Positions 1-13,018 of a stretch of 64,000 nucleotides of DNA are shown one piece after another. A program made the position numbers and the translations under genes. The DNA is from Vibrio sp. SNU_ST1 (GTDB lineage Bacteria; Pseudomonadota; Gammaproteobacteria; Enterobacterales; Vibrionaceae), in contig NZ_CP130748.1 in assembly GCF_030563405.1 (NCBI RefSeq), positions 2,790,001-2,854,000 on the forward strand, written 5' to 3'. The first letter of the stretch is position 1, and every line of letters begins with the position of its first letter. The notes under the pieces were generated by a model. It was not told the origin of the DNA, made no database searches, and worked only from the letters and a program-made list of their open reading frames with translations.

Positions 1-313
1 AGGTATCTGGGGAGGGCTATTCTGTTTCCCTCAGAATGAAAATGCAGAGATCGAACATCAGTTAGACCTTCGTTCGATCAAAGACAATGAAACCGATTCG
101 ATCAAGACCATGATTGCGTTTCGACATACTTTCAGCCACTACCACTTAGATATCACGCCTGTATTAGTAAAATTAGATAAACAACCAGATTTGATAATGG
201 AAGGGACTAAAGGTCTCTGGTATAACTTATCAAAACCGGAAGAAATTGGCCTAGCCGCTCCTGTAAAGCAGCTTATTGAGAGCCTACCCTTTGAACTGAA
301 CGACGACGTTTGA
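1..313 (+). CDS. mutY: Adenine DNA glycosylase MutY, C-terminal fragment
   Basis: The frame is open from the window edge (first full codon at 2) to a TGA at 311-313, giving the last ~103 residues. They contain the [10 protein letters not shown] segment typical of the C-terminal NUDIX-like domain of MutY, which recognises 8-oxoguanine opposite adenine. The catalytic HhH domain and the iron-sulfur cluster lie upstream of the window. MutY removes A mispaired with 8-oxoG in base-excision repair. The order mutY-yggX-mltC is the usual gamma-proteobacterial operon. The identification rests on the C-terminal segment plus context. Confidence 0.88.
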   Translation, partial: GIWGGLFCFPQNENAEIEHQLDLRSIKDNETDSIKTMIAFRHTFSHYHLDITPVLVKLDKQPDLIMEGTKGLWYNLSKPEEIGLAAPVKQLIESLPFELNDDV

Positions 314-341
314 ACCAACGAACGCGATAAGAGGAACCACT

Positions 342-614
342 ATGAGCCGCACTGTATTTTGTGCTCGCCTTCAAAAAGATGCTGAAGGCCTAGATTTTCA
401 ACTTTACCCGGGTGACCTAGGTAAGCGTATCTTTGACAACGTATCTAAAGAAGCTTGGGGACAATGGCAAAGCAAACAAACCATGCTTATCAATGAAAAG
501 AAGCTAAATATGATGGATCCAGAACATCGTAAACTTCTTGAAACTGAGATGGTTAACTTCCTTTTCGAAGGTAAAGATGTCGTTATTGATGGCTATACCC
601 CACCAAGCGAATAA
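342..614 (+). CDS. yggX: YggX, Fe(II) trafficking / oxidative damage protection protein
   Basis: This 90-residue protein has the full YggX pattern: [10 protein letters not shown] with Cys7 at the N-terminus, then [10 protein letters not shown] and [15 protein letters not shown]. It is nearly collinear with the E. coli protein and the same length. YggX is a small cytoplasmic protein reported to protect iron-sulfur clusters and labile iron from oxidation. A GAGGAA ribosome site precedes the ATG, and the gene starts 28 nt after mutY stops, so the two are probably co-transcribed. The pairing makes sense, since MutY is itself an iron-sulfur enzyme acting on oxidised DNA. Confidence 0.95.
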   Translation: MSRTVFCARLQKDAEGLDFQLYPGDLGKRIFDNVSKEAWGQWQSKQTMLINEKKLNMMDPEHRKLLETEMVNFLFEGKDVVIDGYTPPSE

Positions 615-683
615 GACATTTATTTCAGTAAATTTTAATGACATCATGGTTAGCGCCGCGATGTCATTTTTGTATGAGGAACT

Positions 684-1817
684 ATGAAAAAGCTAAGTTA
701 CTTCCTAACTGCCATGTTGTTAACCGGGTGCAGTCGTGAGTTTGTCGAAAGCATTTATGATGTTAATTACGAACCAACCAACCGGTTTGTAAGTAATTTG
801 GCAGAACTACCAGGGCAATTTGAAAAAGATACTGGTGCGCTGGATGCTTTGATTAGTAGCTTTTCTGGCAATATCCAAAAGCGCTGGGGCAACAGTGAAG
901 TAAAGATGGCAGGTAAGAGTAACTATGTGAAATACATAGACAATTATCTAAGCCGTTCAGAAGTTAACTTCAGTCAAGGTATCATAACGGTAGAAACCGT
1001 CTCCTTAACAGATCCTAAAAAGCATCTCAAAAATGCGATCATGACGACGCTCCTGACGCCCGATGACCCAGCTCATGTCGATCTATTTTCGTCCAAAAGC
1101 ATAAAGCTAGAAGGTCAACCCTTCCTCTACAACCAAGTCGTAGACCAAGAGAAAAAGCCCATTCAATGGACATGGCGTGCTAACAAATTCGCAGATTACC
1201 TGATCGCCAACAATCTAAAAACCAAAGAAGTCGACTTTAAAAAAGCCTACTACGTCGAAATCCCAATGGTGGCAGATCATGCGAGTAAACGTAGTTATAA
1301 GTATGCCGATATAGTACAACGAGCATCTCAACGCTATGACATCCCTGAAGACTTGATTTACGCAATCATCAAAACAGAAAGTAGCTTCAACCCCTACGCT
1401 GTGAGCTGGGCAAATGCTTATGGTCTTATGCAGGTCGTACCAAAAACCGCAGGTCGAGATGTCTTTAAGCTCGTTAAAAAGAAACCGGGAGAACCAAGTC
1501 CTGAGTACTTATTCAATCCAGAAAACAACATTGATGCGGGCACCGCATACTTTTACATTCTTAAAAATCGTTATTTGAAAGACGTAAAACACCCGACAAC
1601 GCTTGAGTACAGCATGATCTCAGCATATAACGGCGGCACTGGTGGCGTACTCAATACTTTCAGTAAGGATAGAAAGCGAGCAATGCGTGACTTAAATTCA
1701 TTGCAACCGAGCCAAGCTTACTGGGCACTGACAAAGAAACACCCCAATAAAGAGTCGCGCCGATATTTAGAGAAAGTAACAAAATTCAAGAAAGATTTTA
1801 ACCAAGGTAAAACGTAA
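684..1817 (+). CDS. mltC: Membrane-bound lytic murein transglycosylase C
   Basis: This 377-residue lipoprotein cleaves the MurNAc-GlcNAc glycosidic bond of peptidoglycan to form 1,6-anhydro ends. The N-terminus has a lipobox (LLTGC) with the acylated Cys at residue 16, followed by Ser-Arg rather than Asp, which fits outer-membrane sorting. The C-terminal SLT domain starts near residue 210 and has the motif TESSFNP with the likely catalytic Glu232, then YGLMQVVPKTAG and SAYNGG. The central region matches the MltC-specific domain. An AGGA ribosome site precedes the start. It is the third gene after mutY and yggX, as in enterobacteria. Confidence 0.95.
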   Translation: MKKLSYFLTAMLLTGCSREFVESIYDVNYEPTNRFVSNLAELPGQFEKDTGALDALISSFSGNIQKRWGNSEVKMAGKSNYVKYIDNYLSRSEVNFSQGIITVETVSLTDPKKHLKNAIMTTLLTPDDPAHVDLFSSKSIKLEGQPFLYNQVVDQEKKPIQWTWRANKFADYLIANNLKTKEVDFKKAYYVEIPMVADHASKRSYKYADIVQRASQRYDIPEDLIYAIIKTESSFNPYAVSWANAYGLMQVVPKTAGRDVFKLVKKKPGEPSPEYLFNPENNIDAGTAYFYILKNRYLKDVKHPTTLEYSMISAYNGGTGGVLNTFSKDRKRAMRDLNSLQPSQAYWALTKKHPNKESRRYLEKVTKFKKDFNQGKT

Positions 1818-1880
1818 GCCTCACTTTTGAATAAAAAAACAACTAACGAACGTTTTTTTTAGTTATTTTCAAAAAAGGTG

Positions 1881-1909
1881 TTGACGGTTATGCAGAAAAT
1901 CCGTTTAAT
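1881..1909 (+). promoter_or_regulatory. Promoter of first tRNA array
   Basis: TTGACG (1881-1886) and TTTAAT (1904-1909) are separated by 17 nt and followed by a G/C-containing discriminator just before the first tRNA at 1921. The same arrangement, with the same -10 hexamer, precedes the second tRNA array at 4866-4894. Confidence 0.7.
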
Positions 1910-1920
1910 AGCGCTCCGTT

Positions 1921-1996
1921 GCCCGGATAGCTCAGTCGGTAGAGCAGAGGATTGAAAATCCTCGTGTCGGTGGTTCGATTCCGCCTCCGGGCACCA
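1921..1996 (+). tRNA. tRNA-Phe (GAA)
   Basis: This is a 76-nt cloverleaf with acceptor stem GCCCGGA/TCCGGGC, encoded CCA and anticodon loop TGAAAA. It is the first gene of the seven-tRNA array, which decodes UUC/UUU. Confidence 0.97.
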
Positions 1997-2070
1997 CAAT
2001 TTGATTTGTTGGTGTCAATACTCTTTAACAGGGAGTAGCAACACGGACAAAAGCATAAAGAATTTAGTGT

Positions 2071-2146
<76 letters not shown>

Positions 2147-2153
2147 TTCTTTT

Positions 2154-2229
2154 GCCTCGATAGCTCAGTCGGTAGAGCAGCGGATTGAAAATCCGCGTGT
2201 CGGTGGTTCGATTCCGCCTCGAGGCACCA
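2154..2229 (+). tRNA. tRNA-Phe (GAA), variant acceptor stem
   Basis: The anticodon is GAA, and the body is close to the Phe gene at 1921. The acceptor stem is GCCTCGA/TCGAGGC instead of GCCCGGA/TCCGGGC, and the anticodon stem ends GCGGA instead of GAGGA. Both stem changes are compensated, so the product should fold. CCA is encoded. Confidence 0.95.
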
Positions 2230-2285
2230 TTATTTGGTACTTAACAAATGATGGTCTTTATAGACCTAATGTTGAGACAAGTAAT

Positions 2286-2361
2286 TCCCCTTTAGTTCAG
2301 TTGGTAGAACGGCGGACTGTTAATCCGTATGTCGCAAGTTCAAGTCTTGCAAGGGGAGCCA
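2286..2361 (+). tRNA. tRNA-Asn (GTT)
   Basis: A 76-nt cloverleaf with acceptor TCCCCTT/AAGGGGA, anticodon GTT in CTGTTAA and encoded GCCA end. It closes the first Thr-Phe-Asn unit. Confidence 0.97.
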
Positions 2362-2431
2362 TTTTAAAGAATTTCATTTTATATGAGGTTTTAATTAGAG
2401 AGTTTACTCTCTAAAGCAAAGAATTTAGTGT

Positions 2432-2507
<76 letters not shown>

Positions 2508-2514
2508 TTCTTTT

Positions 2515-2590
2515 GCCTCGATAGCTCAGTCGGTAGAGCAGCGGATTGAAAATCCGCGTGTCGGTGGTTCGATTCCGCCTCGAGGCACCA
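2515..2590 (+). tRNA. tRNA-Phe (GAA), variant acceptor stem
   Basis: Second copy of the GCCTCGA-acceptor Phe gene, 361 nt downstream of the first and identical as read. Confidence 0.95.
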
Positions 2591-2647
2591 TTATTTGGTA
2601 CTTAACAAATAATGGTCTTTAATAGACCTGATGTTGAGACAAGTAAT

Positions 2648-2723
2648 TCCCCTTTAGTTCAGTTGGTAGAACGGCGGACTGTTAATCCGTATGTCGCAAG
2701 TTCAAGTCTTGCAAGGGGAGCCA
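2648..2723 (+). tRNA. tRNA-Asn (GTT)
   Basis: Second copy of the Asn gene, offset 362 nt from the first because of a 1-nt indel in the preceding spacer. It is the last gene of the array and is followed directly by a terminator. Confidence 0.97.
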
Positions 2724-2732
2724 CATTCAAGA

Positions 2733-2761
2733 AAGCCAAGTCGAAAGACTTGGCTTTTTTT
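2733..2761 (+). terminator. Terminator of first tRNA array
   Basis: A perfect 10-bp stem AAGCCAAGTC/GACTTGGCTT with a GAAA tetraloop, followed by a run of T, starts 10 nt after the last tRNA. Confidence 0.93.
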
Positions 2762-3043
2762 CGTTTGAGCAAAGGTAAACTCCATTCAATATACACATCA
2801 GAACAACATTAAATCTTGATAGACTAGTAAAAATAACACTCTCGCCACTCCCAGTAGAGTAATTGCTCTTTGCTCGATTTATTCACTAACACTAAACAAA
2901 TGTTCTTTTTGGGACTTTTTTTTCTTCGTAAATTTAATCTTCATCATGTTTTGATACCTTTCTGATACCTGCACTACACGACTTAGATTAAGATTCGTTG
3001 AATGATACACCATACTTATTATTAAATCGCTGCGCGGGGAAAT

Positions 3044-4669
3044 ATGAAATTAAAAACGCAAGCTTACTTATTATCTGGCATCATTTTGATCGCTCTGCTC
3101 GCACTGACGGCTACTGGTTTATGGACCCTAAGAGTTGCTAGTAACATAGACAACAAAGCTCGCGTAACAGAGCTGTTTAAAAGTGCATACAGCATCCTAA
3201 ATGAAGTCGAAAAAATGGCTATTGATGGCACTCTAGAAGAACAGCAAGCTAAACAACTTGCCACTCGCCTGCTACGCAATAACATCTATAAAGACAACGA
3301 ATACGTATACGTTGCTGATGAAAACATGACCTTTGTCGCGACACCTTTGGATCCGCAACTACACGGAACCAGCTTTAATGATTTTAAAGACGGTGATGGA
3401 AATAGCGTTGGCCAACTGATCCAGCGAGCACTTGGTAATCGAACCGGGCAAATAGTCGAGTACACCTGGACACAGAAACTACCCGACGGAAGCATTGAAG
3501 AAAAACTGTCAATAGCAGAAAAAACACCTCACTGGGGATGGGTTGTAGGTACAGGTATTGGCTTCAATGAAGTCAACGAAAGATTTTGGTCAACAGCACA
3601 ATGGCAACTGATTTTGTGTTTGGCTATTGCTGGTGTCATTCTTTCAAGCTTGATTATCTCAATTAAACGTATGCTATCTCTACTTGGCGGTGAACCCAAA
3701 GACGTAAGAGAAGCAGTACAAGCTGTCGCAAAAGGAAAAATCCAAACATCGTTCGAGACTCAAGCAGAACAAGGTAGTATCTACCACGCAGTACAACAAA
3801 TGAGTCAATCACTGGCAGAGTTAGTATCAAACCTTAACTCTTCAATGTTGGCATTAAGAGGCGAATTACAGCGCGTAGAAGATCGTGCAGGTTCTATCGC
3901 TCAACTGACTGAAACTCAGCAACAATCAACTGAAATGATCGCAACAGCAATGACCGAGATGGCGTCTTCAGCAAATAATGTTGCTGATTCAGCTGGCGAT
4001 ACTGCACGTAACACCGACGAGGCCGACAAGCAAAGCCAACATACTCAGCTCCTAATTCACAACACAGTAGATAATATTCAAGGCCTAGCAGGACAATTAG
4101 GTACAGCGAGTGAAGCTGTCGCTAACCTAGATAACGACGTAAACAATATTGTAAAAGTACTGGACGTTATAGGTGATATCGCAGAGCAAACTAACCTGCT
4201 AGCACTTAACGCTGCTATCGAGGCTGCACGAGCAGGTGAGCAAGGTCGCGGCTTTGCTGTAGTGGCAGATGAGGTGCGTAATCTTGCTGGTCGAACGCAA
4301 TCAAGCACCAAAGAAATTCAGTTAATGATCAATAACCTTCAAGAAGGCTCCCGCAACGCAATTCAAACGATGAATGTATGTGCTGCAACGAGTGAAAGCA
4401 CTGTGACTGAGTCTCAGAATGCCTCTGAGGCCTTACAACAGATTGTGATTGCATTAGAGTCCATATCATCAATGAGTCATCAAATCGCTACAGCAGCCGC
4501 AGAGCAAACTCAGGTAAGCGATGATATATCGAAGCGTATCAATATGATCGAAGAAAGTGGTAACCAACTGAGCGATGTCGTAACGGAAAGCCATAACAGT
4601 ACTCAAACTTTAGCTTCTCTTTCTAACGAATTAGAGACTTGGGTAAATAGGTTTGAAGTAAAACACTAA
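3044..4669 (+). CDS. Methyl-accepting chemotaxis protein with sCache-type sensor
   Basis: This 541-residue inner-membrane chemoreceptor senses a periplasmic ligand and controls CheA. Transmembrane segments lie at about 7-29 and 185-207. Between them is a periplasmic region with the single-Cache pattern ([10 protein letters not shown], then [10 protein letters not shown] near residue 166). A HAMP-like linker follows, then a long coiled-coil signalling domain. The hairpin tip [19 protein letters not shown] lies at about residue 379-398, the near-universal CheA/CheW contact. I see no C-terminal CheR-tethering pentapeptide. GGGGA precedes the ATG. The gene sits alone between two tRNA arrays with its own terminator. 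The ligand cannot be named from sequence. Confidence 0.93.
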   Translation: MKLKTQAYLLSGIILIALLALTATGLWTLRVASNIDNKARVTELFKSAYSILNEVEKMAIDGTLEEQQAKQLATRLLRNNIYKDNEYVYVADENMTFVATPLDPQLHGTSFNDFKDGDGNSVGQLIQRALGNRTGQIVEYTWTQKLPDGSIEEKLSIAEKTPHWGWVVGTGIGFNEVNERFWSTAQWQLILCLAIAGVILSSLIISIKRMLSLLGGEPKDVREAVQAVAKGKIQTSFETQAEQGSIYHAVQQMSQSLAELVSNLNSSMLALRGELQRVEDRAGSIAQLTETQQQSTEMIATAMTEMASSANNVADSAGDTARNTDEADKQSQHTQLLIHNTVDNIQGLAGQLGTASEAVANLDNDVNNIVKVLDVIGDIAEQTNLLALNAAIEAARAGEQGRGFAVVADEVRNLAGRTQSSTKEIQLMINNLQEGSRNAIQTMNVCAATSESTVTESQNASEALQQIVIALESISSMSHQIATAAAEQTQVSDDISKRINMIEESGNQLSDVVTESHNSTQTLASLSNELETWVNRFEVKH

Positions 4670-4694
4670 ACTTTCGAGAAAAGACTTAAATATT

Positions 4695-4722
4695 AAAGCA
4701 CGTTTTCATACGTGCTTTTTTT
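4695..4722 (+). terminator. Terminator of the chemoreceptor gene
   Basis: Stem AAAGCACGT/ACGTGCTTT with a 6-nt loop, followed by T-rich sequence, 25 nt after the stop codon. Confidence 0.9.
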
Positions 4723-4865
4723 ATTTAAGTGCACATTCAAAGCAGTTAATCGTAGTTTTGCCGTCTTTTAAGGCATGCTAGACCTAGGTTTTTCAGCCCA
4801 AACGAACAAAAACACCCCACTAAGTATAGAAAAACATCAAACAATACTTTTTTTGCAATTTAATG

Positions 4866-4894
4866 TTGACCCAGAACGCGAAAACACGTTTAAT
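4866..4894 (+). promoter_or_regulatory. Promoter of second tRNA array
   Basis: TTGACC (4866-4871) and TTTAAT (4889-4894) with 17-nt spacing, 10 nt before the Phe tRNA. It closely resembles the promoter at 1881-1909. Confidence 0.7.
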
Positions 4895-4904
4895 ACACCT
4901 CGTC

Positions 4905-4980
4905 GCCCGGATAGCTCAGTCGGTAGAGCAGAGGATTGAAAATCCTCGTGTCGGTGGTTCGATTCCGCCTCCGGGCACCA
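4905..4980 (+). tRNA. tRNA-Phe (GAA)
   Basis: Same sequence as the Phe gene at 1921 (GCCCGGA acceptor, GAA anticodon, encoded CCA). The downstream spacer also starts like the first array (CACAATTT...GTTGGTGTC). Confidence 0.97.
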
Positions 4981-5036
4981 CAATTTATTTGTTGGTGTCT
5001 TAGACAACAACAGTAAAGCACAAAGAAATATTATGT

Positions 5037-5112
<76 letters not shown>

Positions 5113-5137
5113 TTTCTTTTAAAGCTTTAAGAATAAT

Positions 5138-5213
5138 TCCCCTTTAGTTCAGTTGGTAGAACGGCGGACTGTTAATCCGTATGTCGCAAGTTCAAGTCTT
5201 GCAAGGGGAGCCA
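5138..5213 (+). tRNA. tRNA-Asn (GTT)
   Basis: 76-nt cloverleaf with anticodon GTT and encoded GCCA; same as the Asn genes of the first array. Confidence 0.97.
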
Positions 5214-5249
5214 AGTTAATCATTAAGCGTAAGCTTCTTGATATATGAT

Positions 5250-5325
<76 letters not shown>

Positions 5326-5354
5326 TTCTCTTGATTAGAGATAAAACAATCAAT

Positions 5355-5430
5355 TCCCCTTTAGTTCAGTTGGTAGAACGGCGGACTGTTAATCCGTATG
5401 TCGCAAGTTCAAGTCTTGCAAGGGGAGCCA
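5355..5430 (+). tRNA. tRNA-Asn (GTT)
   Basis: 76-nt cloverleaf with anticodon GTT and encoded GCCA; last gene of the second array. Confidence 0.97.
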
Positions 5431-5438
5431 ATTAAAGA

Positions 5439-5465
5439 AAGCCGCATCATTGATGCGGCTTTTTT
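5439..5465 (+). terminator. Terminator of second tRNA array
   Basis: Stem AAGCCGCATCA/TGATGCGGCTT with a 1-nt centre (in practice a small loop), followed by a run of T, 8 nt after the last tRNA. Confidence 0.92.
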
Positions 5466-5768
5466 GCATCTGAAGATTCAAACTTATTCATACAAGTCCA
5501 CTCACCTTTCTACTACCTCATTTAATTCGAAAACCAACCCTTTTAATACTCTTCTAAAGCAATCAAACTTTTCTCTTTAATTCCGTTTAAGCTATCACAA
5601 CAACGAGCTAGTCACTCTTGTAAAAAGTCAGTCATCACAAACGTACTAGTTTGGTTACCTTGCTGAAAAACGCTAGTAATGAGTACGGGAATTGAAAAGC
5701 TAAAGAATGAATTCAAATAAGCTCTAGAAAGGCTCAGCGGGTTCCTTAAATTGAAGTGATGCACGAAT

Positions 5769-6164
5769 TCATTCTTTATCGAAACTATCCACCACAATCG
5801 CTCCCATAGACGCTGGCATAGAAATGACAATCACCCTTTTGATAGATATAATTGGATCGCTTAACAAAGGCAGTTTATCCAAACAAGTCAGCACCAAAGC
5901 AACAACCAATGCAGTCATCACATAAGCAATAACAATTCTGAAAATAAATACCGGCAACCGAGCGATGATATCTTTCTGAAATACACTCTCATACGTATAA
6001 AAGCCAAGGAATACAGCAGACAATAGAAACAACAACATCAAGTTAGCTGTAGGTAAAGTCTCCCCTAACTTCCAGGCCTCTTCAGAAAAGGAAATCGGCA
6101 CAGCTAAAGCAAAAGATCCTACAAAGATCTGGCTCGCATCTTCAAAGTTAAAGCTTAGTTTCAT
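5769..6164 (-). CDS. DUF2391-like integral membrane protein
   Basis: A small hydrophobic protein of 131 residues from the chosen ATG at 6164, which has AAAGGTAG 6 nt upstream. A longer reading from 6254 (161 residues) lacks an equally good ribosome site. Three to four membrane segments are visible: around IFVGSFALAVPI, LMLLFLLSAVFLGFY, FIFRIVIAYVMTALVVALVL and ISMPASMGAIVV. The pattern resembles the DUF2391 (TIGR02587-type) family, whose function is unknown. The gene stands alone, on the strand opposite to the tRNA array, between that array and a decayed stretch. Confidence 0.7.
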   Translation of the reverse strand: MKLSFNFEDASQIFVGSFALAVPISFSEEAWKLGETLPTANLMLLFLLSAVFLGFYTYESVFQKDIIARLPVFIFRIVIAYVMTALVVALVLTCLDKLPLLSDPIISIKRVIVISMPASMGAIVVDSFDKE

Positions 6165-6254
6165 AGAACTACCTTTAAGGCTTTTGGACTCAATCAATTT
6201 ATCGAAGTAATACCAAACTATCCGTTCATGATCTTGGAGAGTTTGGGCTTCCAA

Positions 6255-7319
6255 CTAACAAAGATAACTTTGTGTAACTTTATACTAGTCGCATTTACCA
6301 AAGCACAACTTGAATTAGTAAGCAGTAAATCAAATCACTCACAGAAAAAAGGTTATCGCTACAACACTCATAACTCATCATGACAAATCAATAACTAATA
6401 TCGAGTAAACAAACACACCTGAGTAAAAGAAAGCCTGAAACGTCACTAAGGTAGTGTCTATTCTTCCTCCAAATCGGGATACGGGAGATGTTCTATCTAT
6501 TTGATTGATCGAAGATTGTAATTTCAAACCTCCGCTATTCTAATCATTAACTGCAGGGCAACACATTGCTAATCACTTAAATACTATCCTTGGAATTGTT
6601 AGCCTTTATTAAGCCCATTAAACAAGGTGCTCAAATCCGTTTCGGAATGGCTTTAGGTTGATCTGTATGTAAGAGTCGTTAAGTAATAAAAAACGAGCTC
6701 TACCACGCTCTAAAGAGGTTTCTGACGCACAGCAAGCTCTTGTCTCCATCAAGGAATTCCAACCTAATAGGTAGTGATCTTTGCAGGCAAGCATATGAAC
6801 AATGCTAGATAGCGATGCCTACATAATTTAAGTAGCTAATTATGTAGGCAGTTAAAACATATCTAAATCATCTCGATTAGAGTCGCAAGAAAGCCTAGTT
6901 ATTGATAACAGAGCTTCTCTAAAAAATATCTAGATATAGTACATTGCAAGGGATTGGGATTGTAGGTAACCCCGAGTAACATTACCTAAGATACAGGTAA
7001 ACCTAGTCTGTAAAGACTGGTTTTATGAGAGGAGCTGAAATGGCCCAAATTGACACGGTCCCTCAATGAGCTAAGCCCATTTTCAAAATGTAGAAAGCCT
7101 CACTATTTCTAACGAGACATTTGGGTCAGTGATGGCATTGTTGGGAAACCTTTTGCGGTACTAGCTGGGCGACAACCAAATAATGATGCCAGAAACGGCG
7201 AAAGCCTAGTCGTGAGATTAGGCTTTCTAATAAGAGGCAGAATAGTTGAAGTTTATGACTTCAGGAAAACCCTCACGGGACTCGTTCGACCAAAGAGGGG
7301 AATTACTATTATTTAGATG
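6255..7319. other. Gene-free, apparently decayed stretch
   Basis: About 1.06 kb with no plausible reading frame. It contains a 12-bp inverted repeat at 6817-6849. Near 7090-7120 is a hairpin-like segment (AAGCCTCACTATTTCTAACGAG) that looks like a mutated copy of the rRNA-operon terminator at 7321-7350. A further hairpin lies at 7201-7226 (AAAGCCTA/TAGGCTTT). A 10-nt match to the T arm of the Asp tRNA (ACGGGACTCG) occurs near 7275. I read this as eroded remains of earlier tRNA/5S units or of an unrecognised element; nothing coding is supported. Confidence 0.5.
6817..6849. repeat. Perfect 12-bp inverted repeat
   Basis: GCCTACATAATT and AATTATGTAGGC are separated by 9 nt. There is no T tract, so it is not a standard terminator. 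It is isolated in a gene-free region. Confidence 0.75.
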
Positions 7320-7320
7320 T

Positions 7321-7350
7321 AAAAAAACCCCGCTATTTCTAGCGAGGCTT
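7321..7350 (-). terminator. Terminator of the downstream rRNA operon
   Basis: On the minus strand, stem CCTCGCTA/TAGCGGGG with a GAAA loop is followed by seven T, 10 nt beyond the Asp tRNA. Confidence 0.92.
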
Positions 7351-7359
7351 CTAAATAAG

Positions 7360-7436
7360 TGGCGGAGTGGACGGGACTCGAACCCGCGACCCCCGGCGTG
7401 ACAGGCCGGTATTCTAACCAACTGAACTACCACTCC
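7360..7436 (-). tRNA. tRNA-Asp (GTC)
   Basis: 77-nt cloverleaf with acceptor GGAGTGG/CCACTCC, anticodon GTC in CTGTCAC and encoded GCCA. It is the last gene of the downstream rRNA operon, a position also used by Asp tRNA in some E. coli rrn operons. Confidence 0.97.
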
Positions 7437-7464
7437 GCAGTGTCTATTCAGCATAATGCAATTT

Positions 7465-7584
7465 AAGCCTGACGATGTCCTACTCTCACATGGGGAAACC
7501 CCACACTACCATCGGCGCTATTATGTTTCACTTCTGAGTTCGGCATGGAATCAGGTGGGTCCACAATGCTATGGTCGTCAAACA
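7465..7584 (-). rRNA. rrf: 5S ribosomal RNA, distal copy
   Basis: About 120 nt with the conserved 5S core. It differs from the other two 5S copies in the terminal stem, where a G-C pair is replaced by A-T (7472 and 7578). It also has ATTATG in place of ATTGTG. It lies between Thr and Asp tRNAs, so this operon carries two 5S genes. Confidence 0.95.
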
Positions 7585-7624
7585 AATTCTGTTGTTAACT
7601 TGATTAATCAAATCAACTAAATAG

Positions 7625-7701
7625 TGGTGCTGATACCCAGACTCGAACTGGGGACCTCACCCTTACCAAGGGTGCGCTCTACCGGGCTGAGCTATATCAG
7701 C
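7625..7701 (-). tRNA. tRNA-Thr (GGT)
   Basis: Cloverleaf with acceptor GCTGATA/TATCAGC, anticodon GGT in TTGGTAA and encoded CCA. It lies between two 5S genes as thrV does in E. coli rrnD. The D arm reads AGCTCAGCCCGGTAGAGC, one nucleotide longer and more C-rich than the common form, giving 77 nt. Confidence 0.96.
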
Positions 7702-7771
7702 AATTCAAGAACCGTTTAAAACGATTTTGAAAACTTTTTGTCTTCACTTTTAAAAAGTGAAAATAAATTTG

Positions 7772-7891
7772 GAGCCTGGCGATGTCCTACTCTCACATGG
7801 GGAAGCCCCACACTACCATCGGCGCTATTGTGTTTCACTTCTGAGTTCGGCATGGAATCAGGTGGGTCCACAATGCTATGGTCGCCAAGCA
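7772..7891 (-). rRNA. rrf: 5S ribosomal RNA, proximal copy
   Basis: 120 nt directly downstream of the 23S gene. The ends TGCTTGGCGA and TCGCCAGGC pair to form the terminal helix. Confidence 0.96.
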
Positions 7892-7982
7892 AATTTTAAA
7901 ATTCGGAAAGCTATAATTTAAAAGTATCTCTCAAACTCATTCAAGGTCTGTCTTTGAGTCCACAAAACCCCTTGGGTGTTGT

Positions 7983-10875
<2,893 letters not shown>

Positions 10876-11155
10876 ATACAACCCGAAAGGGTCTCTGTTT
10901 TACTTTCACTTTTGAAAAGTGAAAACAAACTAGTATGGCAACTAACCAAGGTTTTTGGTTGTCATCAAGAAGGGTTAATTCTTGATAACTGTTTGCCGGA
11001 CTCAATTGTGAATCAAACTAAAGTTTGATTCGAATACAAGACACTTGAATGTGTTTGTTGTGTTTATACCGTTCTTATTAAATAAGAGCAGATAAACATT
11101 GAGAACTTTTAAATTTGATTGAATTACTCGTAAGTAATCAATCAGTCAGCTTTCC

Positions 11156-11170
11156 AAATTGTTAAAGAGC
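11156..11170 (-). promoter_or_regulatory. boxA antitermination site in 16S-23S spacer
   Basis: On the minus strand GCTCTTTAACAATTT matches the rRNA boxA that loads the Nus antitermination complex. It lies between the Ala tRNA and 23S. Confidence 0.85.
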
Positions 11171-11222
11171 TTGATTCATAAAGAACCATTTTTAAATATT
11201 TTCAGATAAAAACACTTAAAGA

Positions 11223-11298
11223 TGGTGGAGCTATGCGGGATCGAACCGCAGACCTCCTGCGTGCAAGGCAGGCGCTCTCCCAGCTGAGCTATAGCCCC
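11223..11298 (-). tRNA. tRNA-Ala (TGC), 16S-23S spacer
   Basis: 76-nt cloverleaf with acceptor GGGGCTA/TAGCTCC (one wobble pair), anticodon TGC in CTTGCAC and encoded CCA. It lies 24 nt from the Ile tRNA. Confidence 0.97.
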
Positions 11299-11319
11299 AT
11301 CTTTGTTTCTAGTCGATAT

Positions 11320-11396
11320 TGGTGGGTCTGAGTGGACTCGAACCACCGACCTCCCGCTTATCAGGCGAGCGCTCTAACCAGCTGAGCTACAGACCC
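11320..11396 (-). tRNA. tRNA-Ile (GAT), 16S-23S spacer
   Basis: 77-nt cloverleaf with acceptor GGGTCTG/CAGACCC, anticodon GAT in CTGATAA and encoded CCA. Ile-Ala is the usual bacterial spacer pair. Confidence 0.97.
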
Positions 11397-11463
11397 AATA
11401 TCGTCTCTTTACTTTTCTAAACCTAATCAATCTGTGTGGACACTCATCGTAAGTATCTTCGTA

Positions 11464-13018
<1,555 letters not shown>

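Noticed and set aside
2612..2812. 66-residue frame over tRNA-Asn, and a similar one at 5398-5580
   Set aside because: They run through a tRNA gene and its terminator; the translation is of tRNA sequence.
5612..5830. 72-residue minus-strand frame overlapping the DUF2391-like gene
   Set aside because: Out-of-frame shadow running past the end of the membrane protein gene; no family features.
6817..6849. Inverted repeat considered as an integron attC site or insertion-sequence end
   Set aside because: No attC core sites, no transposase or cassette gene and no target duplication visible; listed only as an inverted repeat.
7227..7454. 75-residue minus-strand frame
   Set aside because: It spans the Asp tRNA and operon terminator; the coding look comes from tRNA sequence.
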